A stretch of 64,000 nt of DNA from Fagopyrum homotropicum (Eukaryota; Streptophyta; Magnoliopsida; Caryophyllales; Polygonaceae), in contig BSWB01000004.1 of NCBI GenBank assembly GCA_033239125.1, positions 124,505,235 to 124,569,234 on the forward strand. Reading direction: 5' to 3'. The translations under genes and the position numbers were made by a program. Below the pieces are notes generated by a model. That model made no database searches, was not told the DNA's origin, and saw only the letters and a program-made list of their open reading frames with translations. Positions 50,168 through 62,200 of this stretch are shown piece by piece. Numbering within the stretch: position 1 is the stretch's first letter; each line of letters begins with the position of its first letter.

Positions 50168-51969
50168 TTAAATTTATAACTCGATATATTTATCCTAACT
50201 CCTAGCGAACCCACAGTGTACGGGACGTTTTGTAGTAGGGATAGTATTCCGAGGTCGAACACAAAGACTGAGGTGAAATTGAATCGATTAGTGACTAAGG
50301 ATAGTGTTGATCCATGCTAAGGAAAGAGAAAGAAATAAAGAAATGAAAATCTCAATGTTTTTGGGTTGGTTTTGTGGTGATCAATCAAAGATCACAATGA
50401 TATAAGATGACAAAACAAACTAAGAAATCAAGCTAAAACACAAATAAACAAAGCAAACACGAAATATGTAATCAAGAGAGAAAAGTGGATTCTAGGGGTT
50501 GGAAATTCCGGTTATGGTATAGGACTCAAGCTATCTAATCATTCCTTGGACCAACTATAGTATGTTGGGAGTGAGTGTTTCTAGATTGGGATCAATCACC
50601 GGGTAGGTCTCATGGTCCACTAATCCGTTCCTAAGGTCTTATCACCGGGTAAGTCTCAAAGAGCCTAAGGATAGGAATTCTACACAAACCGGATGGTTAT
50701 CTAGGGATCTAACCTCTCCTTACCGGGTAAGTCTCGGGAAGGCAAGTCCTAAACATCAATCCTAGCACACTCAATCCAATAGTGTCTTATGAGGCTCACT
50801 ACTACCTAGAGTTCGTCATCATCGGTATCTAAGAGCAAGAATCACCGGGTAGGTCTCTTCTAACTCTTAGTTGCTAACACTAGGTCACCCTAGGATAGAT
50901 TTAGCTCAACTAACACTAGGATTTCAACAAATCACCAACCTAACACTTAGATTTATCAATACAGCAAGTTAATCAAAATTACGGGGTGTTCATCCCTTTC
51001 CACGGCCGTGGAAAGGCAAGATCCAACCGTGGTTTTAAACAGTGACTATGGTTCAATCAAACGAGTCATCCAAGTATTCATTTAAGTCTATTCTATCATA
51101 GTCCAAGCCATAACCATCTTTTCCTTACCCTAGAATCGCATCTATTTAGACTACAACATGCATCTTAACAATCAAACTCAACAAGCATAAAATCATAGAA
51201 TCCATGGCAAGAAGATGAAATGAAAGATGGATTAAGCAAATGAAACAAGTAAAACAAGCTAAATCAAGGTTCAAGAAGGACTTACAACCCTTCAAAAGAA
51301 GGTTCGAATTCGTTTCTTACAAACCCTTGCAAAACGTTTCACAAAGCTCACTCAAAATCACTCAAAAAGACTATGGAACTATGAACTAGTGTGCTTCTTC
51401 TTATTCTCCAATGGAAGCCTTTCTTCTTCTCCAATAGTAGCTCCAATCCAATCAAAAATGAGAGAATATTGTTGTTGAGAGTGTGGGAGAGAATGGGAGT
51501 GAGGGGTTTGCCCCTAACAGCCTTGCAAGACCACCTTTTATCCTCCAAATTTGGAAGAGTCGGCCATGAAGATCGTGGGACAGCTATCTGGGAAAAACCA
51601 CGGCCAAAATCACGCCCGTGGAAGTCCCAGTGGCCGTGGTTTTGGTGCCTCAGCTTGTTTTGGATCATCAAGCCTCAATTTGGTGCATGGCATGCACCAA
51701 CAAGGTCCCATGTGTCGTCCTTAGCCCCTAGCTTGCATCCCAATGAGTCCGAAGGTGTGTCATCTCGAAGAACGATCCTCAAATGTATCGATTAAGCTCC
51801 TAAAACTCCTAAAATACCTACAAAGCATGCAAAAGTCCGTGTAGACGTCTATCTCGACAAAATACATGAATTGAGTGCAAATCGTCACGAACTAGTGCAA
51901 ACCATGCATGAATGAGCAGAAAAACTATCTAAATGAGTGCCTAAACCTAAGTCATAAATCGTGTTATCA
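50168..51969 (-). repeat. Athila-3 5' LTR, slightly truncated
   Basis: 1,802 bases aligned with the 3' LTR. The last ~28 bases, the primer site and the gag start are deleted at 50167/50168, with TTAA shared at the junction. It includes the 22-base palindrome at 50995-51016 and half-sites at about 51595-51640. Confidence 0.9.
50995..51016. promoter_or_regulatory. 22-base perfect palindrome centred on CGGCCG (Athila-3 5' LTR)
   Basis: Same dyad as at 2583-2604 in Athila-1 (core TTCCACGGCCGTGGAA), kept although surrounding bases differ between the copies. Confidence 0.6.
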
Positions 51970-52767
51970 GCCTGCCTGAGCCGCCCCTACGTCTATCTAG
52001 GTCCGCCCTTGCGTCGATCTGGGTCCGCCCCTGCGCCTGACAGAAGCCGCCCCTGCGCCTTTGTGGATCCACCCCTACGTCTGTCTGTGCATAAAGTCCG
52101 TCTACGGAGTTCTTCGATTGTGCAGCCGGTCCTTTAGGGTCTCCTTTGGTGCTATGAACGTCTTCTACTTTTCTCACTTGGTCTTAGCCTCCCTCAAGAT
52201 CTAGCTTCGTCATCAAACCCATAAAACAACGATAGATCGTTGAGTAAGGATTCAAGAGTGTCTTCCATTCAAGACATGGAAGGGAAAGGAAGAAGGAAGA
52301 AGAAGAAGAAAGAAAGAAGCAGAAATGGAGGAACCTTACCCACGTCCCGTCACTGGAGTCCCGGCCTCGCGAATGGTGGATTCAAGCTGGAGCACTCCAA
52401 GGGAAGAATGGAGGAGAAGGAAGTAAGAGGAAGGTGCAAGAGGATAAAGTGGGTAGGAGGAAGAAAGTAACGTGAGTGGAGAATGAGAGGAGGAGAAGGG
52501 TTGGTTGCATAAAAGAGGAAGGATACAAAAGGTCTTCAGCCCATAACTCCTCATGGAATTTAAGAGGGGAGTTAAAAGGATCGGAAAGTGAACAGTTGCC
52601 CCAAAACGCTGCTATCCCGCCCACGCGTGTCACCACCCCGTGGGAATCCTAGCCGCACTTGCGGCTTACTCGACTGCATCGCCAAAGCCGCAAGGGCGTG
52701 AGCCCTTGCGCCCGGCTTCTACCCTCCTCTAAATCTATCCAAGCGTAACAAAAATCCGGTCGTTACA

Positions 52768-53046
52768 TTCATGTCCTTTGATTCTTGCTTCAAGGCTTTG
52801 GCTTTTGATCCCTTGAAATGGTTTCCAAGGTCTCCGTGTTGAAACTCTTCAATCTCTGCGCTTGTCCCTTGTATCCGATTTCAAGGCCTCCATCTATCCC
52901 TTGAAATGTTTTCCAAGGTCTGCATTCATTTAGACAAGCACCAAAACAAGCCAAGCAAACTAGAAATACAATCGATATTTTGTTAGTATAAAAACCGCTT
53001 ATTTGTATTAAGTCTTCCGTCATCACATAATCAAATATATACTCAA
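52768..53046. other. Unassigned spacer with an imperfect direct repeat
   Basis: No gene is seen. CCCTTGAAATGGTTTCCAAGG at about 52809 recurs with one change at about 52899, about 90 bases apart. This flank lay to the right of the chromovirus insertion. It does not match the copia gag that follows. Confidence 0.4.
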
Positions 53047-56000
53047 GGTGGAGTTTTCAACAGTGATCAGGTATCATCATACTTTTCTCGAATGAAAAAA
53101 CTCTGGGACGAGATTGCTTCGCATAAAACTAATGTCTGTCAATGTGCTTGTACCTACGGTCTCACTAAGAAAGGGAAGGAAGAACATCGGGTCCATCAAT
53201 TTTGATCGGACTCAACGATGATGCTTATGCACCATTGCGATCTATAATTGTGGCTCATGACCCTCTACCAAATCTGAACCGGGTATTCTCTCTCACTGCT
53301 CAAGAGGAACGTCTCAACACTATTGCCCGAGCCCGGGAACCATCCGTTGATGTTGTTGCTTTTGTTGATTCCCATCAATCTTCTACACCTCGACAAGGTG
53401 CACCTCGTATTGACAAAAGTAAGCAATATTATAAGCATTGCTCTAAATCTTGTCATGACACAAGTTCGTGCTTTAAGATCATCGGCTATCCAGAGTAGTG
53501 GAATAACGATCACAGGGTGATTGATTCCAAAACCGGTTCTGCACCACACAAACCTAGTCTCTCTACACCCGCACCATCGTCCCACACTCCCGTTATTGCT
53601 AATCAAGTGTCCCTATTAGGCACTCCAGATTTCTCGACTGACAAAACCACACTCACTCCGGCAATTTATGAGGATCAATCGACGTATCTCTTCAATACGT
53701 TCAAAAACCAATCTCATTCTCGTAATGACACTGCTGCAGGTATAACTGCACCTTGGATTTTAGACTCAGGGGCCTCCTTTCATATGACGGGTTCTCGTCA
53801 ATTGTTATCTGACTTCCATTGAGTAGCACCTAGACAAGTAAAATTCCCCGATGCCACTATTGTTCAAAGCATTCATGCAGGAACTGTAGCTCTCACCTCT
53901 ACATATATATTGTGTGATGTCCTCTTTGTCCCGGGCCTCCACTGCAATTTAATATTAGTCAGTCAACTTACCATTGATTTACAGTGTCTTGTATTTTTTA
54001 CTAAACGATTATCTTTGATATAGGACCAAGCTTTGAAGACGGTGATTGGAGCGAGTGAAGTCCGAGACGGGGTTTACTGCTTCGTTGGATGACACTACAT
54101 AATCTATTCAGCACAACCCTCATCAATATTGTTACATCACTGCAACTACTCCACCAACGCTTTGGTCATCCTTCACATCAACTAGATGAGTTTTCCGCTT
54201 TCAATAAAGTTACTAATGTCCCTTGTGACATATGTTTTTGCGCCAAACAGCCGTGGTCTTCTTTTCCAAAAAGCACATCGCATGCATCTTGTTTGTTTGA
54301 TTTAGTTCATATTGACATTTGGGGATCTTATCGTGTTTTACTTACCATTCTTGATGATTATTCCCGTACCCACATTCCTTCTACCTTGCTAAAGGATTAT
54401 GTGTGTCAAACGGCGACTTCTTTCAATCCCGCTTCCAGCTTTGCTCCTCTGGCTCCATCGTTAGGTAATCCTTATCCTCTATTCGATTATGTGAAATATA
54501 CACACATGTCTTCAATGTTTGTCAATGCTCCAAGATCTTCAGACCTTGAAACTGAGCCAAAAACGTTCGTAACATCCGTCCCTCATGCCCACCGGCAGGC
54601 TACTATGCAAGCTGAAATCAAGGCTCTTGAGCAAAACAAAACCTGGGATATGGTAGACCTCCCTTCCAATCGTCGCCCAATCGGTTCTAAGTGGGTTTTC
54701 AAAGTACAATACAATGCTAACGGCACTGTCGCACGATACAAGGCTAGGTTTGTTGTCCTCGGAAAGAGACAGCGCGACGGGCTAGATTATCATCAAACAT
54801 TCGCCCATGTTGCGAAATTGGTCACCGTCAAACTATTCTTAGCAGTTGCAACAATAAACCGATGGGAACTTCACCAAATGGACATACATAATGAGTTTCT
54901 TCACGGAAATTTAGAAGAGGAGGTGTACATGTTACCACCCCCCGGGTTTCACAGCTCTAACTCCACACAAGTATGCGTCTACGTCGCTCCTTGTATGGGC
55001 TCCGACAGGCTCCAAGGATGTGGTTTGAAAAACTTATAACTGCTCTTCATGCCTACGGTTTCCAATAGTCTTATGCGGATTATTCGTTGTTCACATTTGC
55101 TAAGTCAGGTATTCAACTTAGTGTTCTTATATATGTTAATGACTTGGTGATCACAGGGAACAATCCCGCCACAATAGCTCGTTTCAAAGTTTATCTACAC
55201 AAATGCTTCCATATGAAAGATTTGGGAACTTTGCGTTTTTTTCTGGGCATAAAAATCATCCGCAGACCGACTGGGCTTATTTTGAATCAAAAGCTTTATG
55301 CCTTAGATATCCTACAAGAGACGGGTTATTTAGGGTTCAAACCTGATCCGTCACCATTAGATCCCATGCATGGCCTTGCTTAAGGTACCAGTTCACTCAT
55401 GCCTGATGCTGAAAGATATCACACGTTGGTTGGTTGGTCGGTTAATTTACTTGTCAATAACCCGCCCAGATCTATGCTACACTGTACACATGTTGGCACA
55501 ATTTATGCAAGCTCCTCGAAAGTCTCACTGGACTGCTACACTACGAGTCCTTCGATACATCAAACAGGCCCCAACCAAGGCTATATTTTTGTCACAATCT
55601 AGTGATCTCCGCTTATGAGCATATTGCGACTCAGATTATGCGAGTTGTCCGCTCACCCGCCGTTGTACAACAGGTTTCTTTGTGTTTCTAAGCTCATCCC
55701 CGGTGTCCTGGAAAACGAAGAAGCAAATTACAGTGTCCCGTTCATCGGCGGAGGCTGAGTATAGAGCGATGGCAGCATTAACTTGTGAATTATTGTGGAT
55801 GCGTTTCTTCTGAAATCTCTCGGTGTCCACCATGGTCTACCAATGAATCTCTACTGTGATAATCAGTCCACACTCTACATCGCCTTTAATCCCATATTTC
55901 AAGAACGGAAAAAGCACATCGAGATCGATTGCCATACAGTCCGTGATCAAATAATACAGAATTGCTCCCTTGTTGCTTCCCATGTTTCCTCCACTGCTCA

Positions 56001-56101
56001 ACTCGCAGATCTTCTAACTAAAGCTCTAGGTCCACAGGCCTTTTATCGATTACTGTCCAAACTCGGCATGGTCAATTCGACCTTACCGGTTTGAGAGGGA
56101 G
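53047..56101 (+). pseudogene. Ty1/copia gag-pol relic
   Basis: In order: UBN2-type Gag (53047-53498) whose zinc knuckle has lost its first Cys; protease with LDSGASFHM (about 53757); a pre-integrase region (about 54020-54300); only a fragment of integrase (to about 54400); RT from about 54590 to 55380; and RNase H (about 55600-56060) ending in the ADLLTKAL motif. Breaks: TGG to TAG at about 53495, a stop at 53821, frameshifts near 54100, 54975 and 55610, and a large integrase deletion at about 54390. The RT catalytic YVDD is YVND here (about 55134). Domain order PR-IN-RT-RH is that of copia. Confidence 0.9.
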
Positions 56102-56240
56102 TGTTAGACGGAGCCATAGGGATATTTTCTGTTTGTTATAACTGCACATATCTTTCATATCTTTAGCGTATCTTTTGTATCTCTGTAAATCTATAAATTA
56201 TGCCAGAAGCTGAATATACAGAACAGATTTCTCAGCCATA
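56102..56240 (+). repeat. Start of the copia 3' LTR, end not resolved
   Basis: A purine-rich TTTGAGAGGGAG run is followed by TGTTAGACGG at 56102, the usual copia arrangement. A TATA-like tctataaat lies at about 56190. No clear terminal CA with a partner could be found, and no 5' LTR is visible, so the right end is approximate. Confidence 0.55.
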
Positions 56241-57089
56241 CTAAATCTCACACCATTAGAACGACCATGAAGAGCAACATGTATGGATTGTGAAGAATGA
56301 TACCGTGTAGTCATTGGTGCCCGCAGGATATCAAAGCACACAACTTTGGACCAGCCTGGACTCAATTAACATATATCAACTTTGACGCTACTAATTGGAA
56401 TTAGATCCTCGTCTTGCGTAACAAGTCAACATGTCACGACAAATTTGTTGTGAATGTTATATTTTCATGCGAAAAAAGCTTTATCTGATAAACATGAAAA
56501 TTTTAGAATAGCAGAATTTGGTATTTAGTCCACAAAGAACCCTTGCTCATCGGACTCTACAAAATGCTGAGAGAGGCAGTGAGATGGTTTACCATTTCCT
56601 ATACAAGCCAATTACTCCTACATACGTAGTCAACAGAAATTTGAAGATTTATGAACACAAACCTTCGGCTTGCTTCATTGCCCTTACCGTCGTATGAAAG
56701 AATCATTATAGGTGTCTGCTGACGACCTAGTTTGGATCGTCTCGTGGCTTAGCTGAATGACCGGAAGGGCTAAACCGACAGTCAATCGAAAAGGAGAGAC
56801 ATGTGCAAATCCAGAGATCCATGTAAGACTTCTGGCAACGTGGTGTGAGCACTACTCTTTACAAACAGGCTTGAACAAAATAAAATATAAAGTGTATTAG
56901 ACGATTATTGTGTTTTTATGATGGTTTAGTAAGAGTATAATTGAAGAGTAAACTATTTATTATGGGACAGGCACTCCTATTCATGGTCTGCCATCTTAGT
57001 TATGAAGGGAATGCCAAAGAAGATAAAATTTATCATGGACATACATTAAGAAAGCAACAGAGCATTTAGTTACCTGTTTGAAGCTGTAA
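56241..57089. other. Spacer and probable 3' UTR of the PMT9-like gene
   Basis: No coding frame is supported. On the minus strand an AATAAA polyadenylation-type signal lies at 56961-56956, about 130 bases past the stop codon. The rest shows nothing recognisable. Confidence 0.4.
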
Positions 57090-60000
57090 TCAGCCAATGG
57101 CAACCGCATCCTGCCACAGCTTCTTTCTGATGATCAATACAATTTCCTCAGTGGTTGAAAGAGAATCAACCTTTGGGATGAATTCTACAACCCAGTCATT
57201 CCATCTCAAGGACGTCAAGTACTTTTTGACATACTTTACGACTGAGGGAGTGTCTCTTATGATAATGAATCCCTGTGGACGTAATATTCGATCTAATTCA
57301 ATCAATAGATTCTCTATGCTGCAGCCACGCTGCTCAATTTCTGAAAACACCATCCAAGCATGAAGAAGATCATAGGTACGTGGGTATGTAGAAAATGATT
57401 CACACCTGTCGCAAAAGAAAATGTCAGCTTGGTTATGAAACATCAACCATCAGCTGATTTCAAAATAAAACATACAAGAGATCATACCAGTCATGTACTG
57501 TTCCAATGAGGCCTCGGTCGTAAATGATTTTCAACCTAGAAGATGTGTAAACAGGAGCAACATTCATCACCCAAACATCTTTGTCCTTTAAAGCAGCAGC
57601 AAAACCACCCAAATTAGAGTTCATATCCATGACATTTCTGAACATGTTACTCTCTGTAACAATTTCCATCTGCTTCCAGTATTCAACAACTCTAAAATGC
57701 CATATGCTCTGTCAAAATGACAATCTCGTAAGCCAACAACCATAACTTTTAAATAAGACATAATTGTCTTTTGTAGGTTACAACTGTGTCAATCAAGAAG
57801 CTTACAGTGTCTGCTAGGTATTCATCCGTACTGGATCCAATTTCTTCAAGCCGAGGAGGCGGTGCAAAGAGTCTTTGAGGCCAGGGAAGCAAGCCAGCTC
57901 CTTTTAATTTGTGCATTTCTATTTCCAGAGAAGCAAGAGAAAAGGCAAAATATTAAAATGGAAGTCGTGCATATGTGAGTAGTTAATATCGTGTAGTACT
58001 TCATGAAGAAAAAATCAACGCACAAGCAGCTGTGATTTTCTATTAGTTAGTAGCTACCTTTGTTACAGAACTATCAATGAAAACTAGATAACAGATCAAG
58101 GCGTAATACTTGATGACCCTCCACCAAATTAATGTGAAAACAACATCAAATGCCTATATGCTTCATCATCAATTACTTGTACCTAGACTATAGCTATTCC
58201 TAACAGCTTAAAACATCAGATTAAGTGGTTATTCACATGGCATCTGGGCCAACGAACTTACGAAAGGTCAAGGATTTTCTGGAAACTTGCAATTACAGAA
58301 GAGAAGTACATCCAGTCCTTTCTTTTTATATGTTTACTTTGTTTGAGGGGAGTGGACCTTATTTCACCAGTAATATAGAAACCAACATAGCAGGGCAGCA
58401 AAAAGCAAGCCCATAATCTCATTTGTCCTTTTGACATTCTGTCAGCAAGTTAATAACGTGAAGATAATGATGTAAGTTACTTACTTGGTGAATAAGGGGT
58501 GATGCATGCTCTCATAGAGACATTCCAAGTTCCATCAGGATCATCAGCTGAACTACATACGTGGGGTTGAGTTCCAGGTTCTCTTTTCAAGATACAGCTG
58601 TTGCTCAGCGGCTTAGCCCATATGACAGTCTGGTCCTTCCTTGAGACAACCTTCCAGCACATCCTCTTCGAAAGATCATGCATTGAGTTCCATATTCTCC
58701 GATTCTCAGGATCATTTGCATATGCTTCAGGAGAAGAATACGCAAAATATCCACCTGGCCTCAGAACCCTGTCAAGTTCCAATAGAAGAATCCCATCTCT
58801 TTGGAGCCAATCTATTCTACACCTAGAGCAGTGTGCCAATTCAAAAGATCTACTTGGGTAAGGAAGTCTTTTAGTTGCCAGTACTCCTAGAGTAGATGGT
58901 ATTCCCCTTTCTAGTGCGAACTGGATTTGATTCTCATGAACATCATTAGGTGCAAGAGACATAGCAATTATATCATGGTTAAGAAGATAAGCTCCAAAAC
59001 TTGCCACCCCACATCCAACGTCAAGAACTGTCCGTATGTTGCCCCCATTGTTGAGCTTCTCATCAGGAAACTTGAGCATCTTTATACATGATATGAAAAT
59101 TCAATCAATAGATATAGCGGTGGTAGGTATATCATATAGGATAAATCCAGACCAGAGAATAAAACGGAGGTTAAATCGTTGTTTCATACCCTCGCAAGAG
59201 CTATAATATACTTGTCAGCTCCATAATGGAAATGAGTACCACCACCAGGAAAATTTATCTTATCTCCATTGACAACCATCCAATTCTGGTCCGATTTCTG
59301 TTTTGCAAGGTGAGTGTGTGGTATATTAGCCTTCCAGACTTCATCTCTACTCACCGGCCATCTGATTGGTATCTGGATTTCCCACAGAAGAAATGGCATT
59401 TGTTCCCAAAGCAGTGAAATAAAAAAATACACAGATAGCATGAGTATAAGAAACACAAATGCACCTTGTAACCAACTGGTGGTGGAACAAGGCAATTGTA
59501 ACTGCGTTCAGGAGGCGGGCAGTGCCTCTCATAGTGCTCCATGAATGTCATGTTTAGCTTCAATTTCATTTGGTAAGTTAAGTTTCTGTCGAGACATGGT
59601 ATCAATTCCGAGTACCTAATGTCACAAATCTGCAAAGTTTATTGAACAATCGGTCAATCCGACTCAATCACATTATCCAAGATGACACATCACCACGGAA
59701 AACCTTCCAGTTAAAAGGCACAATAATTGTAGCTACAATTCCTCTGGAAGAATTCCATTCCAACGGCATTTTAACGTTCTCATTTGCGTGTAGTATTATT
59801 GCACTTTGATTGCGGTAACCGACAGATATATCATAAAATCAGAAAGAATAGGCAGTGGAAAAACTAGCTGCTGCATTGCATTCCGACAGCGTATACCGAA
59901 TCCCTAACTCTTGGCAAAGTTATCTAAATGAAATAATGAAACTAGAGCTCGGGAATTGAAGAGTGCTTTTCGATTCTCAATTGGAAGGCAAGTGAATGAT

Positions 60001-60252
60001 CAAGAATCGAACCGGAAAAGTCTTGGAAACGAAAGAATCGAGCTGGAGATGCTCGAATTTGCGGGCTGGATCATCTTCCTGGAGAACAAAGCTACCGAAA
60101 ACGGGATCCTCACCATCAGTGGGCTCATCTTCGAGCCGTGGGGAACGAGGAGCGAAAGAAGATCCATAGTAGAGACAAAGGAGTCCGAGAAAAATAATGA
60201 ATCCAATCAACACCTGCTTAAGCATCGAAGTGCCATGTCGATTGTGCTTCAT
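57090..60252 (-). CDS. PMT9: Probable methyltransferase PMT9-like (DUF248 family), seven exons
   Basis: Exons on the minus strand: 60252-60013, 59629-59465, 59372-59190, 59079-58485, 57918-57806, 57708-57488, 57405-57090. They join in frame into 1,833 bases, 610 residues, close to Arabidopsis PMT9 (about 612). A short basic N-terminus is followed by a membrane segment at residues about 12-29, giving a type II Golgi protein with lumenal catalytic domain. The first methyltransferase half has the SAM-binding motif VLDVGCG at about 214-220. The second half has NVMDMNSNLGGFAAAL. The family (QUA2/TSD2 relatives) is linked to pectin methylation, but the substrate of PMT9 is not established. All introns are GT-AG. 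Intron 1 has an unusual donor, GTTCGA. Start: the only in-frame ATG upstream of the anchor. No disabling mutation was found. Confidence 0.92.
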
Positions 60253-60500
60253 CTCCTCTGTTTTCTCCGTCAGCTTGTCGAGGTAACAAGAAAATTGCGT
60301 TTGTACAGATGAACCAAACGTAGCAGAAGATGATCCCCAAGTCAACTCTGGCGGGCGATGAAACGACGGCGTTTTGTTGACGTTGGTTCTCTTCTCTGCT
60401 GTACCTGGTCAGAGTGAGTGAGAGAGAGTCCTCTCTCCTTCACACACTTTTGTACTGCTTCTGAATATTCGTTTTCGAGGCCTTAATTTGGATAACGGTG
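60253..60500 (-). promoter_or_regulatory. 5' flank of the PMT9-like gene
   Basis: It contains a GA/CT-rich run (about 60411-60441), common in plant 5' untranslated leaders. The in-frame codons upstream of 60252 have no ATG. No firm TATA box was identified. Confidence 0.35.
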
Positions 60501-60978
60501 GACTACCCGCTGGCTTCCGATTTAGTACGGTCGGTCTTGGTTGCTAGTTTAGGTGGATTAAAAGAAGAAAAAAAATCACCTATTTAATCTTGAAAATATT
60601 AAAAAAAATGTTTTTTCCCCACTCTTATGAAATTTAAAATATAATCTTTAACTTTTTATATTTTTGATTGATTAAAAAATAAATTTTTTAAAATAATAAA
60701 CATGACGATAAATAGATAGCGTGTGGTTACATTATAAATATAAAATGACCGATTTATAAAATTTAGAATTACAAATTTATAGAAAAAATATAGGGTTTCT
60801 GTATCAACAATATCAAAAAAAAGCTTATTAGGTCAATCTTATCATATAAGATGAACCGTTACCAAATATAAAAATGCATTGTCAAAAAGTGTAACATGGA
60901 GTGCCAAGAACCAATTAAATGTCATCAAACCTATATTTTTATTGAATCGTTTTATCAAACACTTTATGTACATTTAGT
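60501..60978. other. AT-rich intergenic DNA
   Basis: No gene, RNA or clear repeat end is seen. Composition drops sharply to AT-rich right after the gene's 5' flank. Confidence 0.4.
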
Positions 60979-61936
60979 GTATTACCCGTGCAATGCACGG
61001 GTGTTGTTTTTAATTTTTGTTATAAAATATTTTATATTTATTTATAAATTTATTAACAAAAAATATTATGTGTATTAAATTTTTAATTTTTATCAAGTTA
61101 CATTCAACACTATATTTTGAAACTAATTTTGTAAAAATATTTTTTGAAACTATTTTTGTAAAAATATTTATTAAAATATTTTTGCAAAAATCGATGAAAA
61201 AAATCCGTAAAAGTTTAAAAACTAATTTTGTAAAAATATTTATTTGAATATTTAAAAAAAATAAAAAAATTAATTTTCAATTATTTAAAAATAATTTTTC
61301 TAATTTTGTATCTACATTATAATATCTATCATTTAAAATATATTTTCTATATACCAAATTCTCTTCTTTTACAATTATCTTTCTAATTTTCTAGCACAGT
61401 TATATGAAGCAAAAATGAAGTGGAATTCTATGCTCTTGGAATGAGATTATTTTCTAATACTTTACTACATTACCAACTTGTATTTTGTATTTTGTATTTT
61501 ATGTTGACTCATGCCTTTATGATATTATCAGATGCCCTTTGTCTTATTTCTAAAAAAAATTAGTTTTTGTCAGTTATCCGAGAGATTAATAAATAATTGA
61601 CTATTAATTTTTAAAAAAATTTGCATAATGTATTCTTATCAAAAATTGAAAAAGTTGGGATAAGATTTTCTTACAAAAAACTAACTTCTACAAGATATAT
61701 ATTTTTTTGTCAATTATCAGAATGATTGATAAATAACAAACTTAATATATTTTTAAAAAATTTGTATAATTTATTATTATAAAAATTGGAAAAGATTAGA
61801 TAAGATTTACATGGAAAAAATATTTACTTCTTGATTAATAAATATATAACTTAATAATTAAGTTTAAAAAATATTTTGGTAGGCTTAGAGAAATCTCGTG
61901 TTGACACGTGGCAAAAAGCCTCTTCTTTAATAGATA
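60979..61936 (+). repeat. Unclassified AT-rich repeat with palindromic GC head, copy 1
   Basis: It opens with the near-perfect palindrome CCCGTGCAATGCACGGG (60985-61001) and closes with a segment reading GTTGACACGTGGCAAAAAGC then TTTAATAGATA (61897-61935). The interior repeats ttttgtaaaaatattt several times. The same head and tail frame a shorter copy directly downstream. The structure looks like a non-autonomous transposable element, but the class is not clear. Confidence 0.5.
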
Positions 61937-62200
61937 CTAGTATAATACCCGCACATTGTGCGGGTTGAGTTTAAAGGGTGATTTTATTAAGACATAATTG
62001 TTGGTAAAATCGATGAAAAAAATTATAAAAGTTTAAAAACTATTTTTGTAAAAATTTATTTAAATATTTTTTAGAAAATTTTTAAATCACTTTTCAATTT
62101 AGATTAACACTTAGAAATCGCTTTTTATAATAATTTTTTTGGGTCTTCGAGAAACGTGGCGTTGACATGTGGCGAAAAAGCTTCTGATTTAATAGATATA
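61937..62200 (+). repeat. Unclassified AT-rich repeat, copy 2 (short form)
   Basis: Head CCCGCACATTGTGCGGG (61948-61964) and tail GTTGACATGTGGCGAAAAAGC then TTTAATAGATA (about 62161-62198). It shares interior text with copy 1 (tttaaaaactatttttgtaaaaat). The two copies abut. Confidence 0.5.

Larger units (their letters stand above)
26817..51969 (-). mobile_element. Athila-3: Athila-like element carrying Athila-4 and two MITE-like insertions
   Basis: It is framed by gcttg (26812-26816) and gcctg (51970-51974), a five-base duplication with one later change. Its 3' LTR on the left is split by Athila-4 (28344-41357). Its pol is split by two 880-bp inverted-repeat elements (44932-45811 and 45931-46810). 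A deletion at 50167/50168 fuses the 5' LTR to gag and removes the primer site. Without the nested insertions it would be about 10.4 kb. Confidence 0.92.
8524..52767 (-). mobile_element. Minus-strand chromovirus (Tekay/Del-like Ty3/gypsy), host of nested Athila elements
   Basis: Reading right to left: 5' LTR (52767-51975 plus 26816-25637), tRNA-Met primer site, gag (25315-24029), pol (about 24028-20405) with chromodomain-like C-terminus, polypurine tract, and 3' LTR (20298-19650 plus 9434-8524). The outer ~426 bases of the 3' LTR are missing, so the left target duplication is lost. Both LTRs were later invaded by Athila elements. Pol has many stops and frameshifts, so it is the oldest minus-strand layer. 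Confidence 0.88.
25637..52767 (-). repeat. Chromovirus 5' LTR (minus), split by Athila-3
   Basis: The two pieces are 25637-26816 and 51975-52767, net about 1,973 bases. It starts tgtaacacccc and ends cggtcgttaca on the plus strand. Athila-3, with its duplicated target gcttg/gcctg, lies inside the LTR minisatellite. The bases beyond 52767 (ttcat) would be the right target duplication, but the left partner is lost. Confidence 0.88.

Noticed and set aside
53202..53498. Copia Gag piece considered as a domesticated host gene
   Set aside because: It is followed in order by protease, RT and RNase H remnants, and its zinc knuckle is damaged. It is simply a relic.
58225..58416. Plus-strand frame inside intron 4 of the PMT9-like gene
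   Set aside because: It is short, has no recognisable motif, and lies wholly within an intron.
59977..60345. Upstream in-frame extension of the PMT9-like protein
   Set aside because: It lacks an ATG. The first ATG in frame is at 60252, which matches the usual start before the membrane anchor.
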